From positions 1 through 64,000 of the forward strand of contig CAZGUX010000189.1 in assembly GCA_964529305.1 (NCBI GenBank): DNA of 64,000 bases. Reading direction: 5' to 3'. Of this stretch, positions 9,001 to 16,990 are shown piece after piece. Both the position numbers and the translations under genes were made by a program. The DNA is from CAZGUX01 sp964529305 (GTDB lineage: Bacteria > Acidobacteriota > Terriglobia > Bryobacterales > Bryobacteraceae). A model generated the notes under the pieces. That model saw only the letters and a list, made by a program, of their open reading frames with translations, was not told where the DNA came from and made no database searches. Each line of letters starts with the position of its first letter. Position 1 is the stretch's first letter.

Positions 9001-9696
9001 GCTCTCGAACGAGCGCGCGCGCCCTTCGACCTTACGCATGCCCTCAAGGGCAATTTCGTCTACGACCTGCCGTTTGGCCCTGGAAGGCGATTGAACGTCG
9101 CCAAGCTGTCGCGTGTGCTCTCGGGCTGGAAGACGGGAGCGTTCATGACGTGGCAGTCAGGGACGCCGTTCTCGATCTTCTCGAACCGCGGAACCCTCAA
9201 TCGCGGCGGCAACCGCTCCGGCACGCGAAACACCGTGACCAGCCTGGCGCAGGGCGACGATCTGTTTGACAAGGTGGGATTGTTCGTGACCGGAAACGGC
9301 CCCTACTTCGTGGATCCGTCGGTCATCAACCCGGCTGACGGCCGTGGCGTCGGCAGCGACGGCGGTGCGCCGTTCAGCGGACAGATCTTCTTCAATCCGG
9401 AGGCGGGAACGGTCGGCGCGCTGCAGCGGCGCATGTTCAGCGGACCTTGGGTTTTCAACTTTGACTTCTCCGTGGTAAAGGAGACGAAGCTGTTTGAGAA
9501 CCACTCGCTGGAGTTCCGGATGGAGTCATTCAATTTCTTCAACAACGCCCAGTTTTATGTCGGCGACGAATTTGCCAACGCCGATATCAATAACTCCGTG
9601 CGTTTCAACGTCAACAACACGACGTTCGGCGTGATCAATCAAAGCCTGCTGAACGGCCAGCGCGTCTTCCAGTTCGGCTTCTACTACCGCTTCTGA
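6067..9696 (+). CDS. Oar-like TonB-dependent receptor with N-terminal carboxypeptidase-regulatory domain
   Basis: 1209 residues. A signal peptide (LLISVTLFCLLFAPAHAQ) is followed by a carboxypeptidase-regulatory-like beta-sandwich (GRLSGSVVDVQGAAVPGAAI, residues about 25-110), a plug domain (about 120-240), then a large barrel closing on FQFGFYYRF. The barrel has the GGPVKKDKLLFYFNYE and NNFAPNVGMAWDVFGDGKTA blocks typical of the acidobacterial Oar/SusC-like group. Likely imports large ligands such as glycans or peptides; the actual substrate cannot be read from sequence. The ATG at 6067 was chosen over a TTG at 6058. A strong hairpin follows the stop codon. Confidence 0.93.
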   Translation: MSFRKLLISVTLFCLLFAPAHAQVTGRLSGSVVDVQGAAVPGAAINVYLTGGQNAVLSSATNAEGLFVFTGVRPDYYDVSIDAKGFVKAVVRKVKVDPAQEKGIGQVKLDLATVAETVEVTAEIQTVQLANAEINTTVTNEQIRNLPVLDRQVINLITSQAGVSDGRGATVINGMRTSFATVTMDGINIQDNFIRSNGLSFIPNRITVDQVAEVSISTSNANATLNGGAAQVNFVTPSGTNNYHGNAYWYNRNSYFAANDWFNNKDGVAKPQLNQNQFGGSLGGPVKKDKLLFYFNYETLRLKQQELKNTTILTESARNGIYTYPVGGALQQVNILQARQIQTDPAIAALLQRVPDASKANNFRVGDSRPGAIRNTIGYSFNQRDNMDRDNLVSKGDYILSTSHVFSGSYLWNREKVDRPDQDPTFNLVPAVANDSDRHLFAIAWRWTPSATLTNELRGGANLSPGVFTNSEQFPNYLLDRNTTFFTYPVSNTLLPQGRNTRTFSILDNASWIKGRHNIQMGFQSQLIRVEPYNFAGIYPTYGLGISANNPNGLTPAQLAGVSTADLNAANNMLAALAGWVSTSTQTFNITSRNSGFVSRAEDRRNFSYDNYAGYVQDTWRATRRLTLTLGLRYEYFTRLNERDGLAILPVLENGNFINTMLNPNAVLDFAGNSVGRPYYNKDLNNFAPNVGMAWDVFGDGKTALRAGYSINFVNDDHIVAVRNSLVTNDGLSSAVGRTGLVGRLTGSLPAVVTPTFKVPRTFAENRAQISTSAAFGMVDPNLRIPYVQQWNIGIQREIKGWVVEGRYVGNKLTKGLRAIDYNQVLINPGGFLDDFKRAQNNGFLAKRATGSFNANYNANIPGSQPLTVFPLLPSGGLLTNATVAGLIERGEVGQLGITYQTNNLQGPLNFFPNPSGIALNVMTNYSNSSYNALQFEVRRRVRSGLNIQGNYTWSKVLSDSLGDGQARFDPFLDNSNPALERARAPFDLTHALKGNFVYDLPFGPGRRLNVAKLSRVLSGWKTGAFMTWQSGTPFSIFSNRGTLNRGGNRSGTRNTVTSLAQGDDLFDKVGLFVTGNGPYFVDPSVINPADGRGVGSDGGAPFSGQIFFNPEAGTVGALQRRMFSGPWVFNFDFSVVKETKLFENHSLEFRMESFNFFNNAQFYVGDEFANADINNSVRFNVNNTTFGVINQSLLNGQRVFQFGFYYRF

Positions 9697-9705
9697 TCCG
9701 CAGTG

Positions 9706-9736
9706 CCGCCGGGCGACGGTTTGTGTCGCCCGGCGG
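9706..9736 (+). terminator. Strong hairpin after the TonB receptor, without T-tract
   Basis: A perfect 12-bp stem (9706-9717 with 9725-9736) with a seven-base loop, starting ten bases after the stop codon at 9696. No run of T follows, so it may be a processing/stabilising hairpin or a weak terminator rather than a classical one. Confidence 0.55.
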
Positions 9737-9812
9737 ACGCCCACCGCTCCCAATCCGGGCGCCCTGTCCGCGCGCCCGATTCCGGCTGCTGCGCTACAGT
9801 AGAAATTCCACC

Positions 9813-11069
9813 ATGGCTCACTCCCTCCGGGACCCTGAAATCCAATCGCGCCGAGCGGCGATTCGAGGCCTGTTTACCTCCGCCGGACTCGCCGCCTTCT
9901 CCGCCGCCGATGCCGAGGCTCAGCAACGCTCCAGCAAGGACGCGCCCATCCGCCCCAACGACCCCATCAAGATCACAAAGCTCGAGACCTTTCTCGTCAA
10001 GCCCCGCTGGCTGTTTCTAAAAGTCCACACCAACGCCGGCATCGTCGGTTTGGGCGAGCCGGTTACGGAGGGCCGGGCGCTCACCTGCAAGCAGGCCGTC
10101 GATGAAATCGCTCCGTATCTCGTAGGCAAGGACCCGCGCCGCGTTGCCCACCATTGGCAGGCGATCTACCGCCACGCGTTCTATCGCGGCGGCCCGATTC
10201 TCACCAGCGCGCTCAGCGGCATCGATCAGGCCCTGTGGGATATCAAGGGCAAGGCGCTCGGGGTTCCGGTGTACGAACTGCTGGGCGGCCCCACGCGCGA
10301 TCGCGTTCGGGTCTACGCGCATGCCGGCACGCCCGAAGCCATGAAGGCCGCGGTTGCGCGCGGGTTTACCGCTTTCAAGACCGGACCGGCCAAGCAGCGT
10401 CCGGCGCGCTATGTCGAGACTCCGGCCAAGATCAAGTACGCAGTGGAGAAATTCGCCGAACTGCGCGCCGCGGTCGGCGACGAGTGCGACATCGGCATCG
10501 ACTTCCACGGCGCCGTCAGTCCCGCCACGGCGAAATTGCTGATTAAGGGACTGGAGCCTTACCAGCCGATGTTCGTGGAAGAACCGTGCCAGGCGCAGAA
10601 CCACGATGTGATGGCCGAGATCGCCCGAGGCACGCATCTGCCCATCGCCACCGGCGAGCGGGTATTCACCAAGTGGGGCTTCCGCGAGGTGCTGGAAAAG
10701 AGGGCCGCCACCATTCTTCAGCCTGACCTGTGTCATGCCGGGGGCATCACGGAAGTGCGGCTGATCGCGGGCATGGCGGAGGCGTATTATGCGTCCGTCG
10801 CGCCGCACAATCCGCTCGGGCCCATCTCACTCGCGGCCGGAGTGCAGATTGCGGCGTCGATCCCGAACTTCCTCTGCCAGGAGCAGGTGAGCCTGGGGGA
10901 GGGGTACATCAAGAAGCCGTTTACGGTGCGGGATGGCTACCTGGACTTGCCCACCGGACCGGGACTGGGGATCGAACTGGACGAGAACGCGATGGCCGGC
11001 AAGATTCATCACGACTGGAAGAACCCGGAGTCGTACGACGCGGACGACGGTTCGGTTGTGGACTGGTAA
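9813..11069 (+). CDS. dgoD: Galactonate dehydratase-like enolase-superfamily enzyme with twin-arginine signal
   Basis: 418 residues. Dehydrates a sugar acid, most likely D-galactonate to 2-keto-3-deoxygalactonate. Strong resemblance to DgoD: PRWLFLKV, FYRGGPILTSALSGIDQALW, the metal ligands D230, E256 and E282, the bases H232 (GIDFHG) and H332 (APHNPLGP), and a terminus like DDGSVVDW. The next gene is the matching aldolase type. Unlike cytosolic DgoD it has about 50 extra N-terminal residues with a twin-arginine pair (SRRAAIRGLF) and an Ala-rich stretch ending AEAQQ, which predicts Tat export. The ATG at 9813 was chosen because only there does a sensible leader begin. Confidence 0.87.
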   Translation: MAHSLRDPEIQSRRAAIRGLFTSAGLAAFSAADAEAQQRSSKDAPIRPNDPIKITKLETFLVKPRWLFLKVHTNAGIVGLGEPVTEGRALTCKQAVDEIAPYLVGKDPRRVAHHWQAIYRHAFYRGGPILTSALSGIDQALWDIKGKALGVPVYELLGGPTRDRVRVYAHAGTPEAMKAAVARGFTAFKTGPAKQRPARYVETPAKIKYAVEKFAELRAAVGDECDIGIDFHGAVSPATAKLLIKGLEPYQPMFVEEPCQAQNHDVMAEIARGTHLPIATGERVFTKWGFREVLEKRAATILQPDLCHAGGITEVRLIAGMAEAYYASVAPHNPLGPISLAAGVQIAASIPNFLCQEQVSLGEGYIKKPFTVRDGYLDLPTGPGLGIELDENAMAGKIHHDWKNPESYDADDGSVVDW

Positions 11070-11182
11070 GGCAATGCCGCAACCGAAACCGTGCGGCGGC
11101 CGTGCATCTTTCTGAGGCGCGACCGTGAGGGAGCGGTGGCTTGCCTGTCCCCGCATTCTCCTACCTGCACCGATCGACAGTT

Positions 11183-11848
11183 ATGACAAAACAACAGATT
11201 CTCTCCTCCATGATCGACATCGGCATCGTGCCGGTGGTCCGGACCACGAGTTCGGAAGACGCAATTCTGGCTATTGAGGCCATCTATGCGGGCGGCGTCC
11301 GCGCCGCCGAAATCACGATGACCGTGCCCGGCGCGGTAAGGGCGCTCGAAACAGTCGCCGCCAAATTCGGGGACAAGATCGTCCTCGGGGCCGGAACCGT
11401 TCTGGATCCCGAAACCGCGCGCATCTGCATGCTGGCGGGCGCGGAGTTCTTCGTCACGCCCAGCCTGAAAGTGGCCACCATCGAGATGGCCCGCCGTTAC
11501 TCAAAAGTCATCTGTCCCGGCGCGATGACCCCGACCGAGGTGCTGACCGCGTGGGAAGCGGGCGCGGATATCGTCAAAGTGTTCCCGTGCGGAGCAGTGG
11601 GCGGTCCGAAGTACATCAAAGCGCTCAAAGCCCCGTTCCCTCACATCGAGATGATCCCCACCGGCGGCGTGAATCTCGAGACGGCCGGTGAGTTCCTGAA
11701 GGCCGGGGCCTGCGCCGTCGCCGTGGGAGCGGAACTCGTCGATGCGAAGCTCCTGAAGGAGAAGCGCTTCGATCTGCTGGAGGAGCGGGCGCGGCAATTC
11801 CTGGCCGTGGTTGCGAAAACGCGCCAGGATATGAAGGCCGGCAAGTAA
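11183..11848 (+). CDS. 2-keto-3-deoxy-6-phosphogluconate/phosphogalactonate-type aldolase
   Basis: 221 residues, class I aldolase of the Eda/DgoA family, splitting a 2-keto-3-deoxy-sugar acid (phosphate) to pyruvate and an aldehyde. Visible: the catalytic Glu region AAEITMTVPGA, the GAGTVLD turn, the Schiff-base lysine in IVKVFPCGAVGG, and the phosphate-binding IPTGGV. It sits 113 bp after the galactonate dehydratase gene, which suggests one catabolic unit, although a 2-keto-3-deoxygalactonate kinase gene is not present here. The ATG at 11183 fits the family start (TKQQILSSMIDIGIVPVVR); upstream frame is open to 11141. No signal peptide. Confidence 0.9.
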   Translation: MTKQQILSSMIDIGIVPVVRTTSSEDAILAIEAIYAGGVRAAEITMTVPGAVRALETVAAKFGDKIVLGAGTVLDPETARICMLAGAEFFVTPSLKVATIEMARRYSKVICPGAMTPTEVLTAWEAGADIVKVFPCGAVGGPKYIKALKAPFPHIEMIPTGGVNLETAGEFLKAGACAVAVGAELVDAKLLKEKRFDLLEERARQFLAVVAKTRQDMKAGK

Positions 11849-11863
11849 CTCGGCCAGCCTGGA

Positions 11864-12496
11864 TTATGGGCCACCGACCAGGCCGAGTTCCTTCAATCCG
11901 TCGATCGCGAACTGGAAGGAGATGGTCATCAGCAGGATGCCCATCAGGCGGCTGAGCAGGTTGATGCCGGTCTGGCCGAGCACCCGGATGACGTTCGCCG
12001 ACAGCCGCAAGACCAGGTATGTCACGACTCCCGTAACGGCAATGGCCAGAACCACCGGCAGGCCGTCGGTCCAGTCCCGCGCCCGGCTCATCATCACCAT
12101 CACGGTGGAGAGGGCTCCCGGTCCCGCGAGAATCGGGATCGCCAACGGAGTCACGGCGATGTCGGATTTCTTGAGACCTTCCTGAATCTCATCGGGAGTG
12201 GCGCGGTGCGCTTCCGCGCGCAGCATATCCAGCGCCGTCAAGCCGAGGATCAACCCGCCCGCGATGCGAAAGGCCGGAAGGGTAATCGCGAAGAACTGAA
12301 AAATCAGCCTGCCGCTCAGCGCAAACAGCAACAGGACGGCGGCACAAGTGACGCAGGCATCGCGAACAATCGTCCGGCGGTGGGCCTTCGAGTCGTCCGC
12401 GGTCAGGGCGAGAAAGGTAGGGACGGCCGCCACCGGATCGACGATCGCCAGCAGCGAGATGACCGGCACGATCCATGCCTGGAACGCTTCGGTCAT
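11864..12496 (-). CDS. MarC-family integral membrane protein
   Basis: 210 residues with about six membrane segments. Family blocks: LLAIVDPVAAVPTFLALT near the N-terminus, AFRIAGGLILGLTALDML, and PLAIPILAGPGALSTVMVM in the middle. MarC/YhgN proteins are inner-membrane proteins of unknown transport role; the old link with multiple antibiotic resistance was withdrawn for E. coli MarC. The ATG at 12496 begins the family-like sequence; the same frame is open much further upstream because it runs antisense-free through the glycosyltransferase gene in another frame. It is the last gene of the leftward group and converges on the aldolase gene with a 15-bp gap. Confidence 0.92.
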   Translation of the reverse strand: MTEAFQAWIVPVISLLAIVDPVAAVPTFLALTADDSKAHRRTIVRDACVTCAAVLLLFALSGRLIFQFFAITLPAFRIAGGLILGLTALDMLRAEAHRATPDEIQEGLKKSDIAVTPLAIPILAGPGALSTVMVMMSRARDWTDGLPVVLAIAVTGVVTYLVLRLSANVIRVLGQTGINLLSRLMGILLMTISFQFAIDGLKELGLVGGP

Positions 12497-12528
12497 ATAC
12501 ACGAGGGTAGCAGGTTCGCCCCGTGGAC

Positions 12529-13629
12529 TCACGGTTTGCCGGAAGCGCATTCGCGCACGATCGAGCAGATGTGCTGCGTGAAATGCGACATCTGGAACCG
12601 CTCCCGCCAATCGAGGTATGCCCTGGAAGCCACGGCCCTCAGATGTTCCCGTCCGGAAGCCAACTGTCGCAGACGGCGCGAGATGGCCTCGGCGGTTCCG
12701 TCCCGAATGAGGAACCCGTTCACTCCGTCGGCGACGACTTCGGTAACCGCTCCGGAAGCGCAAGCGAGAACCGGAACGCGAGACGCAAACGCTTCCAGCA
12801 CAACCCGCGGCACGCCTCCTTCCTCTCCGGACGGCATCACCAGCAGGTCGAGACTCGCCAGCACGTCGTACACGTCGTCGCGCCATCCCAGGTAGTCGAC
12901 ATTGGCCGGCGCGAGCGAGAGGAGTTCCCGCTTGTAGTCGAGGGCCGCCATTTCTCCGAAAGCCGCGTCGCCGCACAACACGAATCGCGTCCGCGGCCAC
13001 TCCGACTGCAACCGCGCGGCGGCGCCGATGAACTCTTTCTGCCGTTTCTGCGGGGCGATCCGGCCAATCATCCCGATGCGCAGGAGCGATCCGTCCGGAT
13101 CGCGGCCCTGAACGCCGTTGGGCCCGGGAACGCCGTTGTACACGAGCCGCGCGGACGCATAGTCCGCGGCGACAAAGCGGCTGGCGGCAATCACCGAGGC
13201 GCGGGTTCGCGAGACGGCCAACCGGACCAGAGGCCGGCCGCTCGCCATGCCAACGCGGTTGTGCGCGTGGAACACGACGGGTAGACGGACGGGAGCGAGG
13301 GCGAGAGCCGGCATCAACCGGGGCCCGTTGATATAGAGCAGGTCCGCGCCGGTGCGGACGGCCAAGCGGGAGATCTCCTCCGACAGCCGGGGGAGGTCCA
13401 TCAGAAACCGCAGGCCGTCGGACACCTTCTTCCGGCCGTGGGAATACACGCCCAGGGAGAGGCGATGAACTGCGACCCCGCGAGCCGCCAGCATGGGCGT
13501 GAGCCGTCCCTCGCCCGGAAGCGCAACCTCCACCCTCCACCCTTCCCGCCGCAGTGGGGACAACAATTCCAGCAGGTTCAGTTGGGCGCCGCCCAGATCG
13601 CTAAACTGATCCAGGCACAGGATCGTCAT
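12529..13629 (-). CDS. GT4-family glycosyltransferase
   Basis: 366 residues, GT-B fold retaining glycosyltransferase. The N-terminal domain begins MTILCLDQFSDLGGAQ (the GGAQ/GGxE acceptor loop), and the C-terminal donor domain has IGMIGRIAPQKRQKEFI, VDYLGWRDDVYDVLASLD, and the E-x7-E motif in PSGEEGGVPRVVLEAFA. Likely adds a sugar to a lipid-linked polysaccharide repeat unit on the cytosolic face of the inner membrane. It overlaps the end of the upstream Wzy-like gene by 29 bp and is the fourth gene of the leftward polysaccharide operon. Confidence 0.92.
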   Translation of the reverse strand: MTILCLDQFSDLGGAQLNLLELLSPLRREGWRVEVALPGEGRLTPMLAARGVAVHRLSLGVYSHGRKKVSDGLRFLMDLPRLSEEISRLAVRTGADLLYINGPRLMPALALAPVRLPVVFHAHNRVGMASGRPLVRLAVSRTRASVIAASRFVAADYASARLVYNGVPGPNGVQGRDPDGSLLRIGMIGRIAPQKRQKEFIGAAARLQSEWPRTRFVLCGDAAFGEMAALDYKRELLSLAPANVDYLGWRDDVYDVLASLDLLVMPSGEEGGVPRVVLEAFASRVPVLACASGAVTEVVADGVNGFLIRDGTAEAISRRLRQLASGREHLRAVASRAYLDWRERFQMSHFTQHICSIVRECASGKP

Positions 13630-15088
13630 CTCGGGCTCCGATCGCCAGGACCGTGAAGAAGGCCGGAAGCAGGCGCCAGTACGTCAGGATGTCTCCGCTG
13701 ATCATTTGCAGCATCAGGCCGGTCCAAAAGGCGAACATCCATCGCCCGCAAAACCGCCTCACCTCCGGCGGCTCACTCGAGGCCTGCCGTAAACTCCGCG
13801 ACAGGATTGCGGCGCACAGCAGCAACAGAGCAAACAGACCCGGCAGTCCGGTCTCGATCAGGAGACTCAGGTACATGTTGTCCGCGACAATCTGACGGCC
13901 CATGAACTCGACGTACGGCAACGTCTTGTAACCGATGCCGGCCAGCAGACTCCAGGGATGGTCTGTAATATAACCCGCCAGCAACTGCCAACTGTCCAGC
14001 CGCCGCGAGAGCACCATGTTCGGTTCGGAGAACAGAAACTCGCCGCTGCGCTGGAGTCTCGCGACGTAGGCGTCGAGATACTCGGGAAACAGGTAGGCGG
14101 CCAGGGCGATCCCGCAAATCAGGCCGAGGGAGCCTGTGAGCAGAACACGGCCGCCCCGAGCCGTGGACCGCGCTCCCCCGCGCGGCAGCCAGACCACCAC
14201 GGCCAGCGCGGCCGCCAGGTTGATGACGGCAGCGCGCGAGAACGAAAAAATGAGCGCGGAGAGAAACACCGGAATCGACGCCGCCAGCCACACGGTCCGC
14301 GGCCGGAACGATTTCGACTGTTCGGTGGTCAGGGAACAGGCAGCGAACACCAGGAGGAAGACACACAGCAGGCCGAGCGTACTGGCTTCATAGAACACGC
14401 CTTGCGCCCGGCGATAGATGCCGCCGCTCAACCAGACCATCTGCTCGGCAAATCGCGCCGGCGCCGGAAACTGGAAGTAGAAGTCGACGGTGGCAAAGGC
14501 CGCCGACCCGAATCCGGCCCAGAACAGTACGCGGATCAGGTGCGACGCGTCAATACCGCGGCCGGGCCCATAGGCCAGGTACAGAAACAAATACACGGAG
14601 ATTGCCAGCAGGCCGACGCGGGCCAGGCTTCCGGCGGCAACCTCGACGCTCGAGTGGATCGCCGCAAACGGGACGGTCGAGGCCAGCACCACCACCAGCA
14701 GGAGCGAGGCGCCCGCGATCCCGCCCAGGCGTATCCGCCATTCGCCGGGCCGCAGCAAACCGGCCCACAGTCCCATCGCCGCGACGAAGGGAGCCACGTG
14801 GACGCCCGAATCTCCCCATGGCAGAGGCAAGGGCGGCAGCATCAACGTGGTGATCAGAAGGAGGGACGGCCATCGTCGCGCGCTGGCGAGGAGCCACCAC
14901 CCCAGGCTGGCGGCGGCGAGGATTCCGAGCGCGATCAGCGACTGTTCACACACGGCGAAGAGGGCGGCGGCCGCGCCCAGGGTGGCGCCGGCGATCACGT
15001 CCCGCCGTCCGATGCGGGGCCTCTCTTCGTCGAATGTTGCCAGCCCTGTCTTCAAGTCGGCGCCTTCGCGGTTGGCTTTTCCGGGCAC
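13601..15088 (-). CDS. O-antigen ligase/polymerase (Wzy-like) membrane protein
   Basis: 495 residues, about ten to twelve membrane segments, with the Wzy_C/O-antigen-ligase core FSFSRAAVINLAAALAV and a large periplasmic loop before GIGYKTLPYVEFMG...DNMYLSLLIETGLPGL, where H/N-rich NMYLSLLIETG is the usual family block. Probably polymerises lipid-linked repeat units or transfers glycan. Its GTG start overlaps the TAG stop of the Wzz-like gene (TAGTG), so the two are translationally coupled, as expected for a polymerase and its chain-length regulator. A second ligase-type protein is encoded divergently at 16991-18820. Confidence 0.85.
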   Translation of the reverse strand: MPGKANREGADLKTGLATFDEERPRIGRRDVIAGATLGAAAALFAVCEQSLIALGILAAASLGWWLLASARRWPSLLLITTLMLPPLPLPWGDSGVHVAPFVAAMGLWAGLLRPGEWRIRLGGIAGASLLLVVVLASTVPFAAIHSSVEVAAGSLARVGLLAISVYLFLYLAYGPGRGIDASHLIRVLFWAGFGSAAFATVDFYFQFPAPARFAEQMVWLSGGIYRRAQGVFYEASTLGLLCVFLLVFAACSLTTEQSKSFRPRTVWLAASIPVFLSALIFSFSRAAVINLAAALAVVVWLPRGGARSTARGGRVLLTGSLGLICGIALAAYLFPEYLDAYVARLQRSGEFLFSEPNMVLSRRLDSWQLLAGYITDHPWSLLAGIGYKTLPYVEFMGRQIVADNMYLSLLIETGLPGLFALLLLCAAILSRSLRQASSEPPEVRRFCGRWMFAFWTGLMLQMISGDILTYWRLLPAFFTVLAIGARDDDPVPGSV

Positions 15089-16197
15089 TACGATTGACCG
15101 ACAACCCAGGGGAGGGATCGCGTCCTGTCCGCCTTCTGCCGCTGAAGGCTGAATTCCGCCGACAGGTAGGTAACCGCGAACAGCAACCCCAGAACCGCCC
15201 CGGCAATGAGGTTGAGGAGAACTTTTGGAGACGAAGGACGCTCCGGCAGGAATCCTGGATCGAGGATGCTGATTCGTTCGTTGCGATTTCCAGCCGCCCC
15301 GCGGATTTCACGCAGGCGACGGTTGGCGCCTTCGCGAGCCTCGAGGGCGGCTTTGTATTCGCTGTTGCCGAGTTCCACCGCGGCCCGGTGTTCCACCAGT
15401 TCCTTCTGCTTGCGCGCGATCTCCGAGTTCAGGCGCGCGACCTCGGCCCGCAGGGTCGCCGCTTGTTTGGGCGTCGGCCCGAACGCCGGACTCGAGCCCT
15501 TGCCGCCGGGATCGTCGCGATCATCCTCCTGGGAAGTGACCGACGTGACCAGCGCCAGGCGCTCCACCTCGTTACTGCGCTCGCCGAGCCTGTCCAACTC
15601 CGCCTGGAGCGTCTCGTCCGCCGAGCGTTGTTTCAACTGAACACCGAGTCTGGCCTCCGCCTTCTCCAGCCGGGAGTTTGCCGCGTCGAGTTCGCGTTGC
15701 GCCGAGTCCTCCAACTCGCGGTCGGTGAAACTGCCCGCCTGCCGGCTTAGCTCGACGGTTTTCTCCGCAAGATAGGTGGCCAGGGCCAGGGCTTTCTCCG
15801 CACTGGCCAGGGTCACCTCGATCTGAAGGACCTTCGTGTTTCTGGGAATCGACACCTGCAGGACCGCCTTCTTGATGTCCTCGATGGATCGGGACCGCCA
15901 TGTTCCATCCCGCAATTGGAACTTCTTCACGGCCTCGCTGAACAGATGATCGCTTGACGCGAAGTGTTCGTAGGTCCGCAGGGACTCGAGGTAGATGGGG
16001 CTCACGGCCATGGCGGCTCTCGGATCGCTCGAGGCCGGAGGCTCGATGAGCAGGGTCACCTTGGCGGAGTACCGGCGCGTCTGCAGAAGGCTGATACCCA
16101 GGGCCAGCGCCGTCGAGACCGCCAGCGAAGCCGCCGCGACGCGCCACCGCTTTCGCAGAAAGGCGACGTAGCCGTACAACTCGAACGACTCAGGCAT
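15088..16197 (-). CDS. Wzz/GumC-like polysaccharide chain-length or export protein
   Basis: 369 residues. The N-terminal Wzz domain starts SFELYGYVAFLRKRWRVAAA, where the basic patch precedes the first membrane helix (residues about 17-38). A long periplasmic coiled coil (about 150-300) contains a short low-complexity insert (DDRDDPGGKGSS). A Pro-rich block (PERPSSPKVLLNLIAGAVLG) precedes the second helix, and a short cytosolic tail follows with no BY-kinase domain. It controls glycan chain length or forms part of the export machine. The ATG at 16197 overlaps the upstream sugar-transferase gene by 8 bp. Confidence 0.88.
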   Translation of the reverse strand: MPESFELYGYVAFLRKRWRVAAASLAVSTALALGISLLQTRRYSAKVTLLIEPPASSDPRAAMAVSPIYLESLRTYEHFASSDHLFSEAVKKFQLRDGTWRSRSIEDIKKAVLQVSIPRNTKVLQIEVTLASAEKALALATYLAEKTVELSRQAGSFTDRELEDSAQRELDAANSRLEKAEARLGVQLKQRSADETLQAELDRLGERSNEVERLALVTSVTSQEDDRDDPGGKGSSPAFGPTPKQAATLRAEVARLNSEIARKQKELVEHRAAVELGNSEYKAALEAREGANRRLREIRGAAGNRNERISILDPGFLPERPSSPKVLLNLIAGAVLGLLFAVTYLSAEFSLQRQKADRTRSLPWVVGQS

Positions 16198-16888
16198 TGC
16201 GGTTCTTGACCGCCAGCGAGGGTTCTCCCGCCAGAGCCGGCCAGATCCTGACCTGCTCCCGCGCCAGCAGCACCAGCGTCTTGACCAGGATTCGCACATC
16301 CGACGCCAGGGAGCAGTGCCTCACATAATACAGGTCGTGATCCAACCTGGCGCGGATCGAGGTGTCGCCCCGCCATCCATGCACTTGAGCCCATCCCGTG
16401 ATGCCGCCGCGGACGGAGTGGCGCAGAGGGTAGTCGGCGAACCGCTGACTGAACTGATTGACGAAATGCGGCCGCTCGGGCCGCGGGCCCACCAGGCTCA
16501 TGTCCCCCTGCAGCACGTTGAGCAGTTGGGGCAGTTCGTCGATTCCCGTCCGGCGTAGGTACTCGCCCCAGCCGTCCGAGGCCGGCGGCACCCATTGCGA
16601 TTCGCTCACCGCGAGATTCGAGGCCGGCAGGGTTCGGAATTTGTAAAGCCGGAAACGCCGGCCGTTGAGGCCCACGCGCTCTTGCCGGAGCACCACGGGT
16701 CCCGGAGACCGCAGCCGGATCACGATCGCGACCACCGCCATCAGCGGCGCCAAAACGATCAGAGCCAGCGCGGCCGCGGTGCAGTCGAACACGCCCTTCG
16801 CCGAGTACTCGAGTCGCGAGGAGGATCGTGACCCCGTATGGTTCGGCCGCGGGCCTCGACCAGCGCGCCTCCGCCGCCAGACCTTCAT
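16190..16888 (-). CDS. Polyprenyl-phosphate sugar-1-phosphate transferase (initiating glycosyltransferase)
   Basis: 232 residues, bacterial sugar transferase family. It transfers a sugar-1-phosphate to undecaprenyl phosphate, the first step of repeat-unit synthesis. A single hydrophobic hairpin (FDCTAAALALIVLAPLMAVV) is followed by the catalytic domain: LYKFRTLP, RTGIDELPQLLNVLQGDMSL, VGPRPERPHFV and SVRGGITGWAQVHGW. The catalytic Asp-Glu pair in GIDELPQ is intact. It is the short, one-hairpin form, not the long WbaP/WcaJ form. Start at the ATG 16888 is most likely; a TTG at 16942 is possible. It is first gene of the leftward polysaccharide operon. Confidence 0.93.
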   Translation of the reverse strand: MKVWRRRRAGRGPRPNHTGSRSSSRLEYSAKGVFDCTAAALALIVLAPLMAVVAIVIRLRSPGPVVLRQERVGLNGRRFRLYKFRTLPASNLAVSESQWVPPASDGWGEYLRRTGIDELPQLLNVLQGDMSLVGPRPERPHFVNQFSQRFADYPLRHSVRGGITGWAQVHGWRGDTSIRARLDHDLYYVRHCSLASDVRILVKTLVLLAREQVRIWPALAGEPSLAVKNRNA

Positions 16889-16925
16889 GACGTTATCATC
16901 GGGCCTCGGTCCGGACAGGGTCAAC

Positions 16926-16975
16926 ACAAGTCTTGTAAACAAACCGAATTTTCACTTGTTTCCTGACCTGTTTAC
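16926..16975. promoter_or_regulatory. Divergent polysaccharide promoter region with inverted repeats
   Basis: The 100-bp gap between two divergent polysaccharide genes is AT-richer than its surroundings. It holds ACAAGTCTTGT (16926-16936, a near-perfect palindrome) and a seven-base inverted repeat, GTAAACA at 16935-16941 with TGTTTAC at 16969-16975. This could be an operator controlling both directions. Clear -35/-10 boxes were not identified. Confidence 0.35.
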
Positions 16976-16990
16976 GCTACCGTGACACTG

